Assembly: GCF_000213175.1 (NCBI RefSeq)
Contig: NW_009799102.1
Span: forward strand, 2,824,941-2,882,489
Direction: 5' to 3'
Source: Neurospora tetrasperma FGSC 2508
Lineage: Eukaryota; Ascomycota; Sordariomycetes; Sordariales; Sordariaceae
DNA length: 57,549 nt
Shown: positions 46,467 through 57,549 of the stretch, piece by piece
Numbering within the stretch: position 1 is the stretch's first letter
How the letters are laid out: each line of letters starts with the position of its first letter
The notes under the pieces: generated by a model
Seen by the model: only the letters and a program-made list of their open reading frames with translations
The model's database searches: none
Told to the model about the DNA's origin: nothing
Made by a program: the position numbers and the translations under genes

Positions 46467-48047
46467 TCCATGTATGGAGAGCTTCTTTGCTCTGTATGTT
46501 GAAGGAAAGGTGGGGGCTGCTTGAATTATGAAGTTCTTCCTCGTTTCTATGTGTGAGTCCTTAGGGGTTGAGGAAAGGTCCCACCACCGAACCGCACCAC
46601 AACCCCAAAGTGACCCTTCACATGTGTTTTAGTGTCTCGAATGTAGTGGATTTAGGGCTGCGACTGTTACTGTGGAAGTAGACGGCATGACCCGGAAGAG
46701 TGGCACGAGTGGCACGAGGGGACTAAAGATATTCTGCATGACTCGAGGTGTTGAAGAAGAGCCTCACTTACCAAGCAGGGGTAATAATTGTACCTGGACC
46801 CAGGTGGACGAGACCCACAAGTTGGTGTCAAGCGACGGAGTGTTTCTTGTTGCAGTCTCTGGTAGTTTTCTTGCAAGTGGAAGTCGTGCAAAATGATTAC
46901 CGCACGAGTCAAACTTTAAGGCTATCGTCAAACTCGCGCTGAAAGCTGACCTCGCCGGTCTTGCGACGTTTGTGGTCAGTCAAGTGAATGACAACTCACC
47001 TCATTTCCCATATGTGACTTCAAAAAGGACATTTCTGCGCTTACCCTTGCTACATACATTCGCGATTCGAATCATCTCATGTAAATCATCATCACCGCAA
47101 CTTCTCACCACCATGCAGTGATCAGACGGCTGTACATAGCCTTATCCCGATCAACGTAGCCGCATCAGCCCAGAATGTGCCCATAATGACGGCGTTGACA
47201 GCACCCTCGTCGCTCGCCGTGTAACACAAAAAGTCCCTTTGTGCATCATCGGCTGGCTATTATTATCCCACCCTCGCTTGTTATAAAACTCGTCATTTAC
47301 CCCTCACTTACGGGCCCTCGAATAGAATTGATCTGGACCTGTGAGAATCAATCAGTCAGCCGCGCGGCATCAAGATGTAACTCTGATAGAGGAGGAGGGG
47401 TTGTAGTGGCCATCGGAAAGGCTTACACAGTAATTCAGTCCTCGAATTTCCCACCTCTCCGCGTAGCGCGGGGCAAGGAACGGCACGGAAGCTTTTTGAG
47501 AAGGGGGGAGAGAGGGAGTACGCGGGGAGACGGGGTCAGGGCCGAACGGTTTCCTCCTTCGAACTTTGTGACTCCTCGTATCGCTATCATAGAGGTAACT
47601 ATCATGAAGTACGATGAAGGTGTGATTATTCTTCTTGAGTGTGACGATACTGCAGTGTTATGTCGTGCTTCCGTAGACGCCTTACGTAGTGTAGCGATTG
47701 TGTGCGACACCTTGCCAAAGCCACACAGGGGCATTGGGATGCAATCGAATGCGAGAGGTGTTGTTTATTCGTGGTGAAAAACACAGTTTAGAACACCCTC
47801 AAGGAAGGGGGTCTATCGAAATCTCATCAAGTGTTCAACTTTGGACATCTTGGCATTCAACTGTCCCATTCCGTTTGATCCGAGATGGGACTTGAGGTTA
47901 TTCGCAACTCCGGAGCGATGGAAACTAACTAGTAGTCCCCGGTGAGAAGTCCGAAGCAAGTCCAACGTGCGGCCCGGCCGATCCTAATCCGTCAGACAAA
48001 CTCGTCCGAATCGCATGCAGTTGACCCGTCCGAATGCCCTCTTTGAG

Positions 48048-48083
<36 letters not shown>

Positions 48084-48274
48084 TGGATTGGCACTTCCAT
48101 AGCAGTGCTCGTCCGAAATCCTTCCGGTCTAAGATCGAGAATTCTCCAAGCTTTGCCGTTGGGAGAGAGGAAACAGTGATGTGCGTAGTCTCTCATAACA
48201 GACGTTCAACCTTAGTCAGCCCCCATCCACTTCCCCGCCACCCCGTGGCGCAGTCGTTTTGGACCCACAAGGCC
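46467..48274. other. last G+C-normal spacer before the degraded domain
   Basis: No gene is supportable. The frame 47241-47777 opens with GTG and lacks features. T33 tract at 48050-48082. The last recognisable unique sequence is CCCGTGGCGCAGTCG near 48240-48255. Confidence 0.5.
48050..48082 (+). repeat. T33 homopolymer
   Basis: Uninterrupted run of 33 T about 190 bp left of the degraded domain. Confidence 0.9.
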
Positions 48275-49085
48275 AAATAATATAATATTAGGATTACGTC
48301 TATACACAGCTTAAACGAAAGTACTTAATGTGTATAAGAAATATCCTATCTTAATACTAATATTAGATAATTACACTACTACAAAAACTATAATCTCAAT
48401 TAAACAAAGTACCTAAGGATAATACAAATTGTATATTCATTTCTCCAAATTTTTATTTGTATTTCTACAACGCCTTTATCACTTACTAATACTATAGGGG
48501 TAATTTTTATTATACGTAGAATTATATTCTGAAAAATTATATACTCTTTTTCTATAACCTTATATTATATATATACAAAACTTCGTATATACAATAAAAG
48601 GCTATAAATTTAATATCGATAAAATAATAGAACTATTTTATTATATTACTAACTTTTAGTAGCTTAATTCGTCTCTTTCTCCTAAGCCAACTCTCTAAAA
48701 TTGGATTGCTTAGGCATTATATTATATAGTATCTATTAAGAATAAAAATATATAATACTATTTTATTAATATAATTACTACCTATTTATTAAATTGGGGG
48801 TTATTTATAAATTTAAGCCAACGCTATATAAGACTTAATTAAATTAAATCTATCTATTATATTATTTACCAACGTAGCGATACAGTTTTAATTGTTCGTA
48901 CAAGATATAGTAAGAGTATTATCTTCCAAATAGTATCTATTATTTTAATTAATTAAATTACTATTCAAATTATACTGCTCAATCGATTTAATAAAGAGCA
49001 GCGGAATACTATTACTAAATTTCCTAGTACCTAACCTATTTTAATTAATTAATCTATTATAATAGTAAAAACCTATATATTTTTA

Positions 49086-49137
49086 ATTTAAATCTAATAG
49101 GGGGGGCTTTATTCTCCCCCTCCTATTAGATTTAAAT
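49086..49137. repeat. perfect 16-bp inverted repeat (hairpin)
   Basis: Arms 49086-49101 (ATTTAAATCTAATAGG) and 49122-49137 are exact reverse complements separated by 20 nt, which add five more G-C pairs (GGGGG/CCCCC) around a short T-rich loop. A less mutated copy of the left arm, ATTTAAATCCAGTAGG, occurs at 56719-56734; the differences are C-to-T and G-to-A. Confidence 0.8.
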
Positions 49138-49941
49138 AGATACGTACTAATTATATATTAGTACCCTCGCTTCTAATTAGACCTAAAGTCTAGAAATTAT
49201 ACGTATATTCTCCTTAATTTAGAATAGGCTATATATATAAAGTTTATAGAATTATTATATATAGCTTTATTCAACCAATGTATTATATTTATTACTATAG
49301 ATGAATTGTATATTATATTCTAATAATGTACCTTTTAAACGCAATTTATAAATATTTATAATATTAGAACTATTATTCTATTTAACATTCCTTAGTTTAA
49401 ATATACAACCACCCTTATATACAAAATATAGTTATATATATACAAATATAATAATTTCCGCCCAAAGGGTTATAGATTAAATAAATTCTCCATTATCCGT
49501 ACTTCTATTAACTAATCTAATATCGTAATAATATTCCAACTAATTCTACTAAATACGCTTAAAGACTACTAGTAATTTAAATTCGTCCTCGGCGCAATAA
49601 CGCCTAGCGACCCCCAACCTAAAATCTATTATATTCTAAAAACTATTATTTATATTAATAGTAAGCTATTACTTTTCTCTATTCGGTCGCATCTCTTATA
49701 ATACTTTATAACCTCCAACTATAAACCCTTCTATACTATAAAAATAATCTGTAAATATAATGCCAATACCCGTTCTACGGATTAAAAAGCTATATATAAA
49801 GATTTTAAACGGCCTAATTCTATATACTGGATAATACTTATTATTATTTCGCTTAGTATAGGTATAAATATTCCAAATATATAGTACGTAGTATAGTACA
49901 GCGCGGTCAAATCAAATAATATTACAGACCTAATTTAACAC

Positions 49942-49968
49942 TTCGGACGCACCATCCGTATAAATCCA
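49942..49968 (-). mobile_element. possible RNase-H-like motif of a second element
   Basis: Minus strand reads WIYTDGASE, resembling the first catalytic-Asp motif (YTDGS/A) of retrotransposon RNase H domains. The frame is broken soon after by a TAG. Only a single short motif is present, so this could be chance or part of a transposase. Confidence 0.25.
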
Positions 49969-51290
49969 ATTATATATAATATAGGGATTTATTTTATCCC
50001 TTATTATTAATTCGACTATCTTAGCTAATTATATAAACCTATTATAAAGAAGATTATTATATATTCTAATAGTAATAAATTATACTACTATCCTACTATT
50101 TTAATACTTAAAATTCAATACGTACTGCCTTCTATATTTATTGATACTATTTCGCAATATACTACTTTAAATTTTACTTTAATTAAAGAACTAATTCAAT
50201 TACCTGATCTAATAATTAGGGATACTTCTACTTCGGATAGAGACGAAACTTCGGATAAAAAAGGTTCATTTAGTAAAGAATTATTAAAAGATAAAGATAC
50301 TATAGTTACTAAATAGGTCATATAGGAGTTAGGTATAGGCGATAATAATCAATAGTTTTGTATTTAGAATAGTATAAAAAAAGCGGTGCGTATTAAAATT
50401 ACAAAGAAGTATAAAGAAATATACAACTTTATTAATATACTATACTTTAAGCTATATATGAAGAAATTACTACAAAAGCCTAGGCTATACCCGACCTCTA
50501 TATTTAAGGAATTATATAATTATATAATAAATTTCAATATTTAATACTTTAATACCACCCCTATTGTAATCTATTCTTCACAATACTATAATAAGTACTA
50601 CCCCCCTTTAAATCTCCTACTACCCGTTCCGAAAAAGAAATTTAAAACTATTTTCAAATACCCAATAAAACTATTTAAAACTAACTTTATTTTAATTTAA
50701 TTAGACCGTTTTATAGTTACTACAATTAAAACTCTCTATTCCAATATCCCTAGGCTCTTCGATTTACTTGAAGAAATTTTTATATCCTTAGATCTTATAT
50801 ATATACTTATGTATAAATTTAATAAATAAATACCTATACGTATATTACAAAATCTCCTTACGATTATTCTAGAATTCGAAATATAGAAGTAGTTAGGGGA
50901 TTATAGCGATATATTAATTATAAAATATATATATATTATACCTATTATATTAGAAGTATTTACTACTAATCTAGAATAAATTACTTACAATTAAACGAAT
51001 ATAGGAAAAAGGAGATTAACTAAAGTAGAAAAAATACAACGTTTAAAAATAATTAAAAGTATAAATAATAGTTCGAATACTACGGGTCTAGCCCCGTATA
51101 TAATTCCTCCCGTAAGTACGTACGTAAGTATAGGCCTACCCGTTAAAAGGGTAAAAACTAATACTATATTATAAAAAGGGAAGAGGTAATTATAAATACC
51201 TAGTACTTTAAAGTCCTAACGAATATTTAAATAAAGTTTTTTATACCCTTATCTAAAACCTATAAGGGTAAGTAAAGGATAGATATAATT

Positions 51291-51352
51291 AAATAAGAAT
51301 TCTAAAACCTACTCTAAATTTAAATAAGAATTTTAAAACCTACTCTAAATTT
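51291..51352 (+). repeat. 31-bp tandem duplication with one C/T difference
   Basis: Units 51291-51321 and 51322-51352 are identical except for one C in the first and T in the second, a RIP-type transition. The unit begins AAATAAGAATT. Confidence 0.85.
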
Positions 51353-52758
51353 AAAAGTATATACTCTTAAGGTATAAAAACCCCTATTTTTCTAGAACGA
51401 ATTAATCTTTCCTTCCTTTTATAACCCAATTACACTTTCTATTACCCTTATCAAAAAAAAACGACGCCGAAACTGGAAACGCTAATTTCTAATTGAGGAG
51501 TACTCTAAAACGAAAACTAACAATGGTAATCGATTTAGGAAGGTCGTTTACGTCTTTTACGATATCTTATAACGAATAAAGTGACGGCGTTATATTATTA
51601 TTACTAATAATTATAAATAGCGGTACTCGTAGGCTTAAAAATAGCGTCTATAACCCGCTCGTAGAAATTTCTATATACAACGACCCTAAAGCCATATTTA
51701 CTATAAAGATTTCGGATAAAACGGAGGAGGATAATAAAATATTAAAGAAATTTATTATTAGAGTAAATGAATTTACAGACTACGATATTATTTCGACTAA
51801 GGATTAATATTAGGCTTAGGGATTACTTTTCGAATTCGTATAGGTTCGCGTCGGAAAAAGTAGGTCTATACGACCCGAGGTTAATAAGGTTAGAACCGAT
51901 TAGTTTATTACTAAGAAGAATTTTAATAATTTAAAGAAGGATATTCTAAAGAAGATTAAAAAAGGTATTTAGGAGGTATTAAAATAATACGCTAATATTA
52001 TAATGAAAGTTATCCCGAATAAAATTAGTATTACCTTCTAATAATTATTTACTATTACTATTAAAAAGTTTATTCTTTCTAATTTCGAACGGCAATTTCT
52101 TATTAAAGGAGTAATTATTATTACTATTAAATTTATGAATTATTCGAATAAAGATACGAAAATAACCGTAGCGATAATTTTAGGTTAGAAGAAATTAAAT
52201 TTAGTGATTAGAGTAGCTATTAGAATACTAATATTTAGAAATTATATAATTATCTTTAATGAATTTATATACAATTAGTATTAATAAAATTAAATATAAG
52301 CTATAAAAGTCTTTAGTAAGAAGGCCTTCGTTTCCATAAATACTATAAATATATTAATCCGGAGCGTACCCTAAAATAGTATTGATAATTATACTATATC
52401 GGAAATATTAATAAATACAATAAGGAATTAGAATAAAGAGGTAGCTATTATAAGAGTTCGGCCTTAGAAAAGAAGGGACGGAGAGAATAGAAGCTTATTC
52501 TTAGTAAAAGTCGTTACTTCGAAGGCGGCGAGCTTCCTTTAGAATAATCTCTCCCTTTAGAATAGTAGCGTATACCCTTACGAACCGTTTTAAATTTTGA
52601 ATAATATTTAATAGTATTTTAAATTTTAAGGAATTAGATATATAATAAAATTCTATTATTAGAATAATATTTATATCCAATATAGTAGAATTAAATATAA
52701 AGGAAATTGCTTTAATAAAGTAAATTATCTATTAAATAAAAATAAATTATTCGTTTAT

Positions 52759-52800
52759 TATAAATTATATAGGAAGAAGGGATATTTCGCTTATAATTAT
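52759..52800 (+). pseudogene. RIP-converted CCHC zinc knuckle (LINE ORF1)
   Basis: The frame reads YKLYRKKGYFAYNY. Tyr stands at exactly the CX2CX4HX4C positions. TGT/TGC to TAT/TAC is G-to-A and CAT to TAT is C-to-T, so each ligand change is one RIP-type step. The Gly before the third ligand and the aromatic residue after it match retroelement knuckles. Confidence 0.6.
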
Positions 52801-53623
52801 AAAAAATACCCTCTTCTCTGAAAGGCTATTACGAAGGCGTTTATTATATATATTGAGAGGTTACGGGCGTTCGCCCCTTTTTATAAAAACCTAACTAAAA
52901 AGGTATTGGAATTAATAATAGAAATTATAAATAAGGATAACTTATTAGATACCCTTCCTAATTCTTATATTATTACTACCCTAGAGAAATAAATTAAAGG
53001 AGGCGTAAAGAGAGGGCGGTCGAGAAAAATCGTTAGCCTAACCCCCCCGACCGAAACCTTTAACCTAATAAGGCCTAATAGATATATCCTACTTACGTTC
53101 TTAGAGCGTAGGGAATTAAATATATAATAGTAATAGCGCTTATATAATTATAATTCTCTTAAGGGAAGTAATATCTTTATTTTCTATTGAAGGATTTATA
53201 AGAACCTTATTTTAAGGTAATTAATAATTTAATTAAAAATACTCTATTAGAATATAAGGAAGTTATATAAAAGAAGGAAGTTTTTATTCGAATAAGAGGA
53301 GACTTATAATATTATAGCGATTTAGGAGCTGGGTAGAAATTTAAATAAGGATATTTATTATTTTAAAGGCAGGAAGTATTTCGGAATCGATTATTTAAAA
53401 AAACGGAAGGGTAATAATATATATAAATAAGAAATAGAATTTAAGGGACCTTAATTTTCAAGTTAAAAAGGATTAAACCGTAATAATATTTAAAACTTCA
53501 AGGGATCCTACAATTATTTATTCTATTTACTTATTTATCCTATTATAAGGAATATTAAAATACTAATAAGAATCTCCACTCTTCGAATTCCTCAAGGCCG
53601 GGCCCTTAATAGGAAATTAAATT

Positions 53624-53662
53624 ATTACTATTAGAGACTTTAACCTCTATTATCCCGATTAG
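53624..53662 (+). pseudogene. APE-type endonuclease motif of LINE ORF2 (degraded)
   Basis: The frame reads ITIRDFNLYYPD followed by TAG. LINE endonucleases typically have GDFNxHHPxW here; Gly to Arg, two His to Tyr and Trp to stop are all single G-to-A or C-to-T steps. About 30 codons on, NLFTPRNKLIR matches the LxTPxGxPTR segment that follows in the family. Confidence 0.7.
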
Positions 53663-54976
53663 GATTTAAAGAATAGGATTAGCTTAAGGGTTATATACTT
53701 CTTTATATAGGTATAACGTTAGAAGTTCAATTTATTTACCCCCCGTAATAAATTAATAAGATTTAATAATATAATATAAGGAAAGAGAAATAGAATAATT
53801 AATTATATATAATTATTACTTGGAGTTAAAGTTAAATATTAGGGAACGTAATAATACGAATAAACCGGTTTAAACTATTACCCTTAGGAAGTTTAAATTT
53901 AAATAGGAAGAAAAAATAGGAGGGTAAAAGAAGAAGGAGGTTATTATTAGAATCTTATAAATATAATAAAGGTGAAGGAGGTAACGGAAAAACGGATTTC
54001 AGTTCTAGAAAGGATTAATATAATAGAAGAATTTAAATAAGGTTTTTATAGATTTAATAGAAAATTTATTAATATTACAGAAAAATTCGTCTTCTATTAG
54101 AAGAAAAGTTAAAGAAAGAAAGCTAATTAATAAATATTGGAATATAAAATAGCTATAAAGGAAGTATAATAGAAATATTAAATATAATTTAAATATTAAA
54201 TATTATTAAATTAGAGAGAATTCGTTGAAGGAATAATAAAAAAGAAGAAAATTATTTTAAAAGTATAGCGGACTATATAATATAAGAGCGTTATTAAAAC
54301 TTTAAAGAATCCGAATTAATTTTCACCTTTAGAGAAATAGGCCCGGACTTAAAGTTCTTGCTTAATAGACCTACCTAAATTACTAACCCTCCGAATTAGC
54401 GAGGGGGTAATAAAAATCGGAAATTATAATAATAAAGTTAAGATTTTTATTAATTACTTCTTCCTAAAAGTAAATATTCTAATAAAATATTTACCGGATT
54501 GGATTAAATTAATAAATAGTATTAATCCGATAGTTATTAGCGAATTAATTACTAAGGAGGACGTTTAAAACGTCCTTTCCCGGATAGAATTTAATAAAGC
54601 CCTAGATATTAATTAGTATTTAAATAAATTTTTGAAATTGTATAGGTAATTATTTTAATAGGTAATAATATATTTAATAACTATTAGCCTCCGATTCGGA
54701 TATTTCCTATAATAATTTAAAGATATAAAAGTAATTATCCTTAAAAAACTTAGAAAAAGCGCTACTTAGTAAAAATTAATAAGCGTATAGAGATTTATAT
54801 TACTATTTAATAATATTAGAAAAATCCTCGAAACTTTCATAGTAAAGAGATTTATATAAGTAATTAAAGAATTCAACTTTTTACCGGAGGGTTGAATAGG
54901 TAATTAGGTAGGCCGTTCGATGGAATTTATAGTTTAAGTAATTATTAATATAATTTATATAGTTTAGAAATTCGGG

Positions 54977-55450
54977 GCCGTAATATCCCTTATACTCTTT
55001 GATTTGAAGAGTATATTCAATAAAATTAATTATAGGTAGCTTCTATATACTTTATAGGAAATATAATTTCTAATATAAATTATTAAATAAGTAGCGAACT
55101 TCGTTACTAATAGGAGAGGCGTTCTCTTCTTTAATAATAAAACCTTTTACCCCTATACTATTATAGTAAATATACTTTAAAGCTCCCCCTTTTTATTTAT
55201 CCTTTTTATTCTATTTATTATCCTATTATACTAGAAGTTAGTAACAATCCTAAATATAATTATAATCGGTTTTACGGACGATATTAATATTTTTATAATA
55301 GCCCGTACTATTAAAAAAAATTACCAGACTTTATAGGCAGTATAGGAAATATATTCGGAATAGGCTAGAGCGAAAGGTATAGAATTCGAAGTAAGTAAGA
55401 CGGAACTAATATATTTTATACGAATGAAGGTACTAAGGATGGAAATTTTC
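54977..55450 (+). pseudogene. reverse transcriptase motifs of LINE ORF2 (degraded)
   Basis: Motif A reads AVISLILFDLKSIFNKINYR (catalytic Asp codon at 55001). Motif C reads GFTDDINIFI (Asp-Asp codons 55277-55282). The two are 92 codons apart in one frame, normal spacing for a LINE reverse transcriptase. After motif C, GIEFEVSKTELIYFIR matches the GxxFxxxKxExIHF thumb-side segment, with His to Tyr. Confidence 0.78.
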
Positions 55451-57549
55451 TAATTTAAGGATATAATACTTTAATTAATAGAATTAAAATACAAAAATAG
55501 AACGACTAGTATATTACTATTAATATTCTTATCCTAAACTCGAACGTCAATACAGTAAGCTTTAACGCCTACGCACAATATTATATCGGAATTAGCTTAG
55601 GCTTTATATAGAATATTGCAACGATCCTCCAATTTATAAATTATTTATATTAAATTAGGTAAACTAAAACGGTTAAATAATACCTCCTACAAATCAATAA
55701 GACTATTTTTAATTAATAAAAAGAAAAGATTATTCGAAAAGTTCGTAATTAATTACCCCCCCCCCCATAAAATTTAAATGTAATATATTAACTTTTATTC
55801 TAATAAATCCATATATTATAACCCTCCCTTACTTTCTAATGCTATATTAAATCAATAATATTTAAATTAATTATTATATATAAATTAACGAAGGTCCTCT
55901 TAAATTATAACTTTAATTGGTTTACTTAGGTTATAAAACCCTTCTAAAAAATAGAGGAATTTATATTAGTTCGTACTTATATAATCAGCGCAATATATTC
56001 TTATATTATCACCTACTACACGAATAACTAAAACGAATTTAAGGACGACCCTAAATATATAAACCTAAGTATTATAACGAATAAGAATATAACGGCTGCA
56101 AAAGTCCTTTGTATCGCTAATATAATATTATTCTTATCTAAATTTTAAATTATATACTATTTAAAGAATTTAACCTAAATACTAATTGGATTATCGCAGT
56201 CGGAATTAGCAATTCGCATCTACTAATAAAAAGTGTTTATTAAAGAAATAGGTTAAAAGGAGTATAAAATTAAAAAATTAGAAATTATTGTCTATATTAA
56301 TAATTAACGGATAATAACTATAGCGGAAGTAAATATTTTACTTATATTATTAAAAAAACGGTATAGGCCGCTGATTAATAATGTTTTTTCGCCGTCTAAG
56401 CGGCCCTAGACCGATAGCGGACAATTATTATTAACTAATCAAATTAAAGATATTAGAACTCTATTTAATAATAAACCTAAAGCGCTACCCCTTGATAATA
56501 ATTTTAGTAAAATTATTAGAGTTTAGTTTAGCGGCAATATAACTCTATTTAACCATCCTAAAAATAATAATATCCAAATAAAAGATTAGAATAATACTAT
56601 AGTAGATAATTACGCCCCCTTTCCCGTTCTAATCGATTTAATTACTATTAATACTATTAATAATTTCCTAAACCCTCCTCCAAAGGATATTTAATAGTAT
56701 TAAAATTTATATTATATTATTTAAATCCAGTAGGGGGACGGGGCTATAGGCTTAGCGAATATAAGAACTATATAAATAGAACGAAACTCTTTAGGTTTAT
56801 AAAATATAAGGGCTATAGTAATATAGTAAAATTCCTTACAATTTATACCCCCTATTGGATTTAATGGTAGTAAATATACTCGGCCAATTATAAACTATAA
56901 TAAGCCTAGGGAATATAAAAGTTATAAAATTAATAAAACTTTATAATTATAGTTCCTCCCCTATCGGATTTAGTAGGAGGAATAATTAGTATTACGAGTA
57001 AAATTAGTATATTAAAACCCAATATTATTATTAAAGTACGGTTAAAAGATTAATATATATTAGTAACCGTAGAAGGAATTAATATTAAGGAGGATCTTAA
57101 AACTATTTTAAAGAAAGGATTTATAAAGGTATTTATACTAAATACTTTCCGGCCCTAAATTAAATTTCCTTCTAATACTACTAATTCTATATAAATCTAT
57201 AGTATAATAAAGGTACTAAATTTATCTACTCCCTAATAATGCTTACAATTGTACGTATAATAGTATTTTAGCGCTATAAATAAAAATAACTTTTCCTAAA
57301 TCGAAACCCGAATTACCTTTATTTTTTACTCTAATATTCTTTAATTTATATTTTTCAATATTGAATTTAATTAAATATTAGTAACTGGGCTTTTAGCGTA
57401 TTTATAAACCTATTATAATAATTGCCCTATTAATTCGCTTTATTATATTAGGCTACCTAGTAATAAATTAATTACTGTTATATTTTACCTAGTATAATTA
57501 TTTATAATAGTAATAAATAGTTACGTAGTAGTAATAAATTAATCAATAT

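Larger units (their letters stand above)
52400..56000 (+). mobile_element. non-LTR (LINE, Tad/I-like) retrotransposon corpse, RIP-mutated
   Basis: Plus-strand order fits a two-ORF LINE: nucleic-acid-binding ORF1 end (zinc knuckle relic at 52759-52800), then an APE-type endonuclease motif (53624-53662), then reverse transcriptase (54977-55450). The endonuclease and both reverse-transcriptase motifs are in the same frame across about 1.65 kb. That frame is interrupted mainly by TAG and TAA, which C-to-T or G-to-A changes make from CAA, CAG or TGG. The knuckle is in a different frame, as expected for a separate ORF1. Outer limits are not defined; no poly-A tail or target duplication could be identified. 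Confidence 0.75.
48275..57549. repeat. RIP-degraded A+T-rich heterochromatin-like domain
   Basis: From about 48275 to the window end the sequence is extremely A+T-rich and TpA-rich, and essentially no long open frame survives on either strand. This is the signature of repeat-induced point mutation of duplicated DNA in Neurospora-type fungi. Such regions normally carry DNA methylation and H3K9 methylation; that is known biology, not visible here. It contains a LINE corpse (52.4-56.0 kb), a hairpin at 49086-49137, a 31-bp tandem duplication at 51291-51352, a C11 run at 55756-55766, and a possible second element on the minus strand (49942-49968). Confidence 0.9.

Noticed and set aside
47241-47777. 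Plus-strand frame of 178 codons
   Set aside because: Opens with GTG, has no early ATG, no recognisable domain and no splice structure.
48236-48262. GTGGCGCAGTCG resembling the D-arm region of a tRNA
   Set aside because: No anticodon or T arm follows; the sequence passes directly into A+T-rich DNA. At most a fragment.
56290-56307. VYINN read as a RIP-altered YTDG RNase H motif after the LINE reverse transcriptase
   Set aside because: It is in a different frame from the reverse transcriptase and needs several assumed changes.

Overview
The window is nuclear DNA of a filamentous ascomycete, most likely a Sordariales species close to Neurospora. Genes carry short introns (about 50-125 nt) with GTRNGT-like donors, CTAAC branch sites and YAG acceptors. 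5S rRNA genes are single, dispersed and of more than one sequence type. The last 9.3 kb is extremely A+T-rich, with the C-to-T/G-to-A decay expected of repeat-induced point mutation (RIP). The species call is inference; the gene structures were read directly and each exon join was checked for frame.

Layout. From 1 to 6 kb lie a nitrilase (+) and a conserved disordered protein (-). From 7.06 to 7.88 kb is an A+T-rich non-autonomous transposon with terminal inverted repeats and a 9-bp target duplication, in the promoter of the mismatch-repair/meiotic gene MLH3 (8.2-11.1 kb, +). Then come an mpaB/rubber-oxygenase-type (DUF2236) membrane protein (12.2-13.8 kb), a transcription factor with two tandem Zn2Cys6 clusters (14.3-17.3 kb), a possible small convergent gene (17.4-17.7 kb), a zinc-finger protein (19.2-20.9 kb) and a Cys-rich single-pass membrane protein (21.7-22.9 kb). 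A gene-poor stretch holds two 5S rRNA genes. It is followed by a cytochrome P450 (26.0-27.8 kb), a DUF2985-type membrane protein (28.6-31.1 kb), a JmjC/AT-hook protein (31.3-33.3 kb, -), a broken alpha/beta-hydrolase gene (34.2-34.6 kb, -), a third 5S gene, and a large EDC4/Pdc1-like decapping scaffold (36.0-41.2 kb, -). Right of it are a small spliced membrane protein with a 17-nt first exon (43.9-44.5 kb), a 12-bp minisatellite, an intron-containing tRNA-Glu(CUC), and from about 48.28 kb to the end the RIP-degraded domain.

The genes do not form an operon or an obvious metabolic cluster. The P450 has no biosynthetic backbone enzyme beside it. Most are housekeeping or regulatory: mismatch repair/crossover, mRNA decapping, chromatin, transcription, translation RNAs.

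The degraded domain is not featureless. It holds the corpse of a non-LTR (LINE, Tad/I-like) retrotransposon. A CCHC zinc knuckle has all four ligands turned into Tyr. An endonuclease GDFN-type motif and reverse-transcriptase motifs A and C lie in one reading frame over more than 1.6 kb. That is point-mutation decay with little or no net frame shift, as RIP predicts. I found no convincing new multi-gene system. The observations most worth follow-up are this readable RIP corpse, the TIR element at MLH3, the missing catalytic Glu in MLH3, co-varying 5S genes, and the double zinc-cluster regulator.
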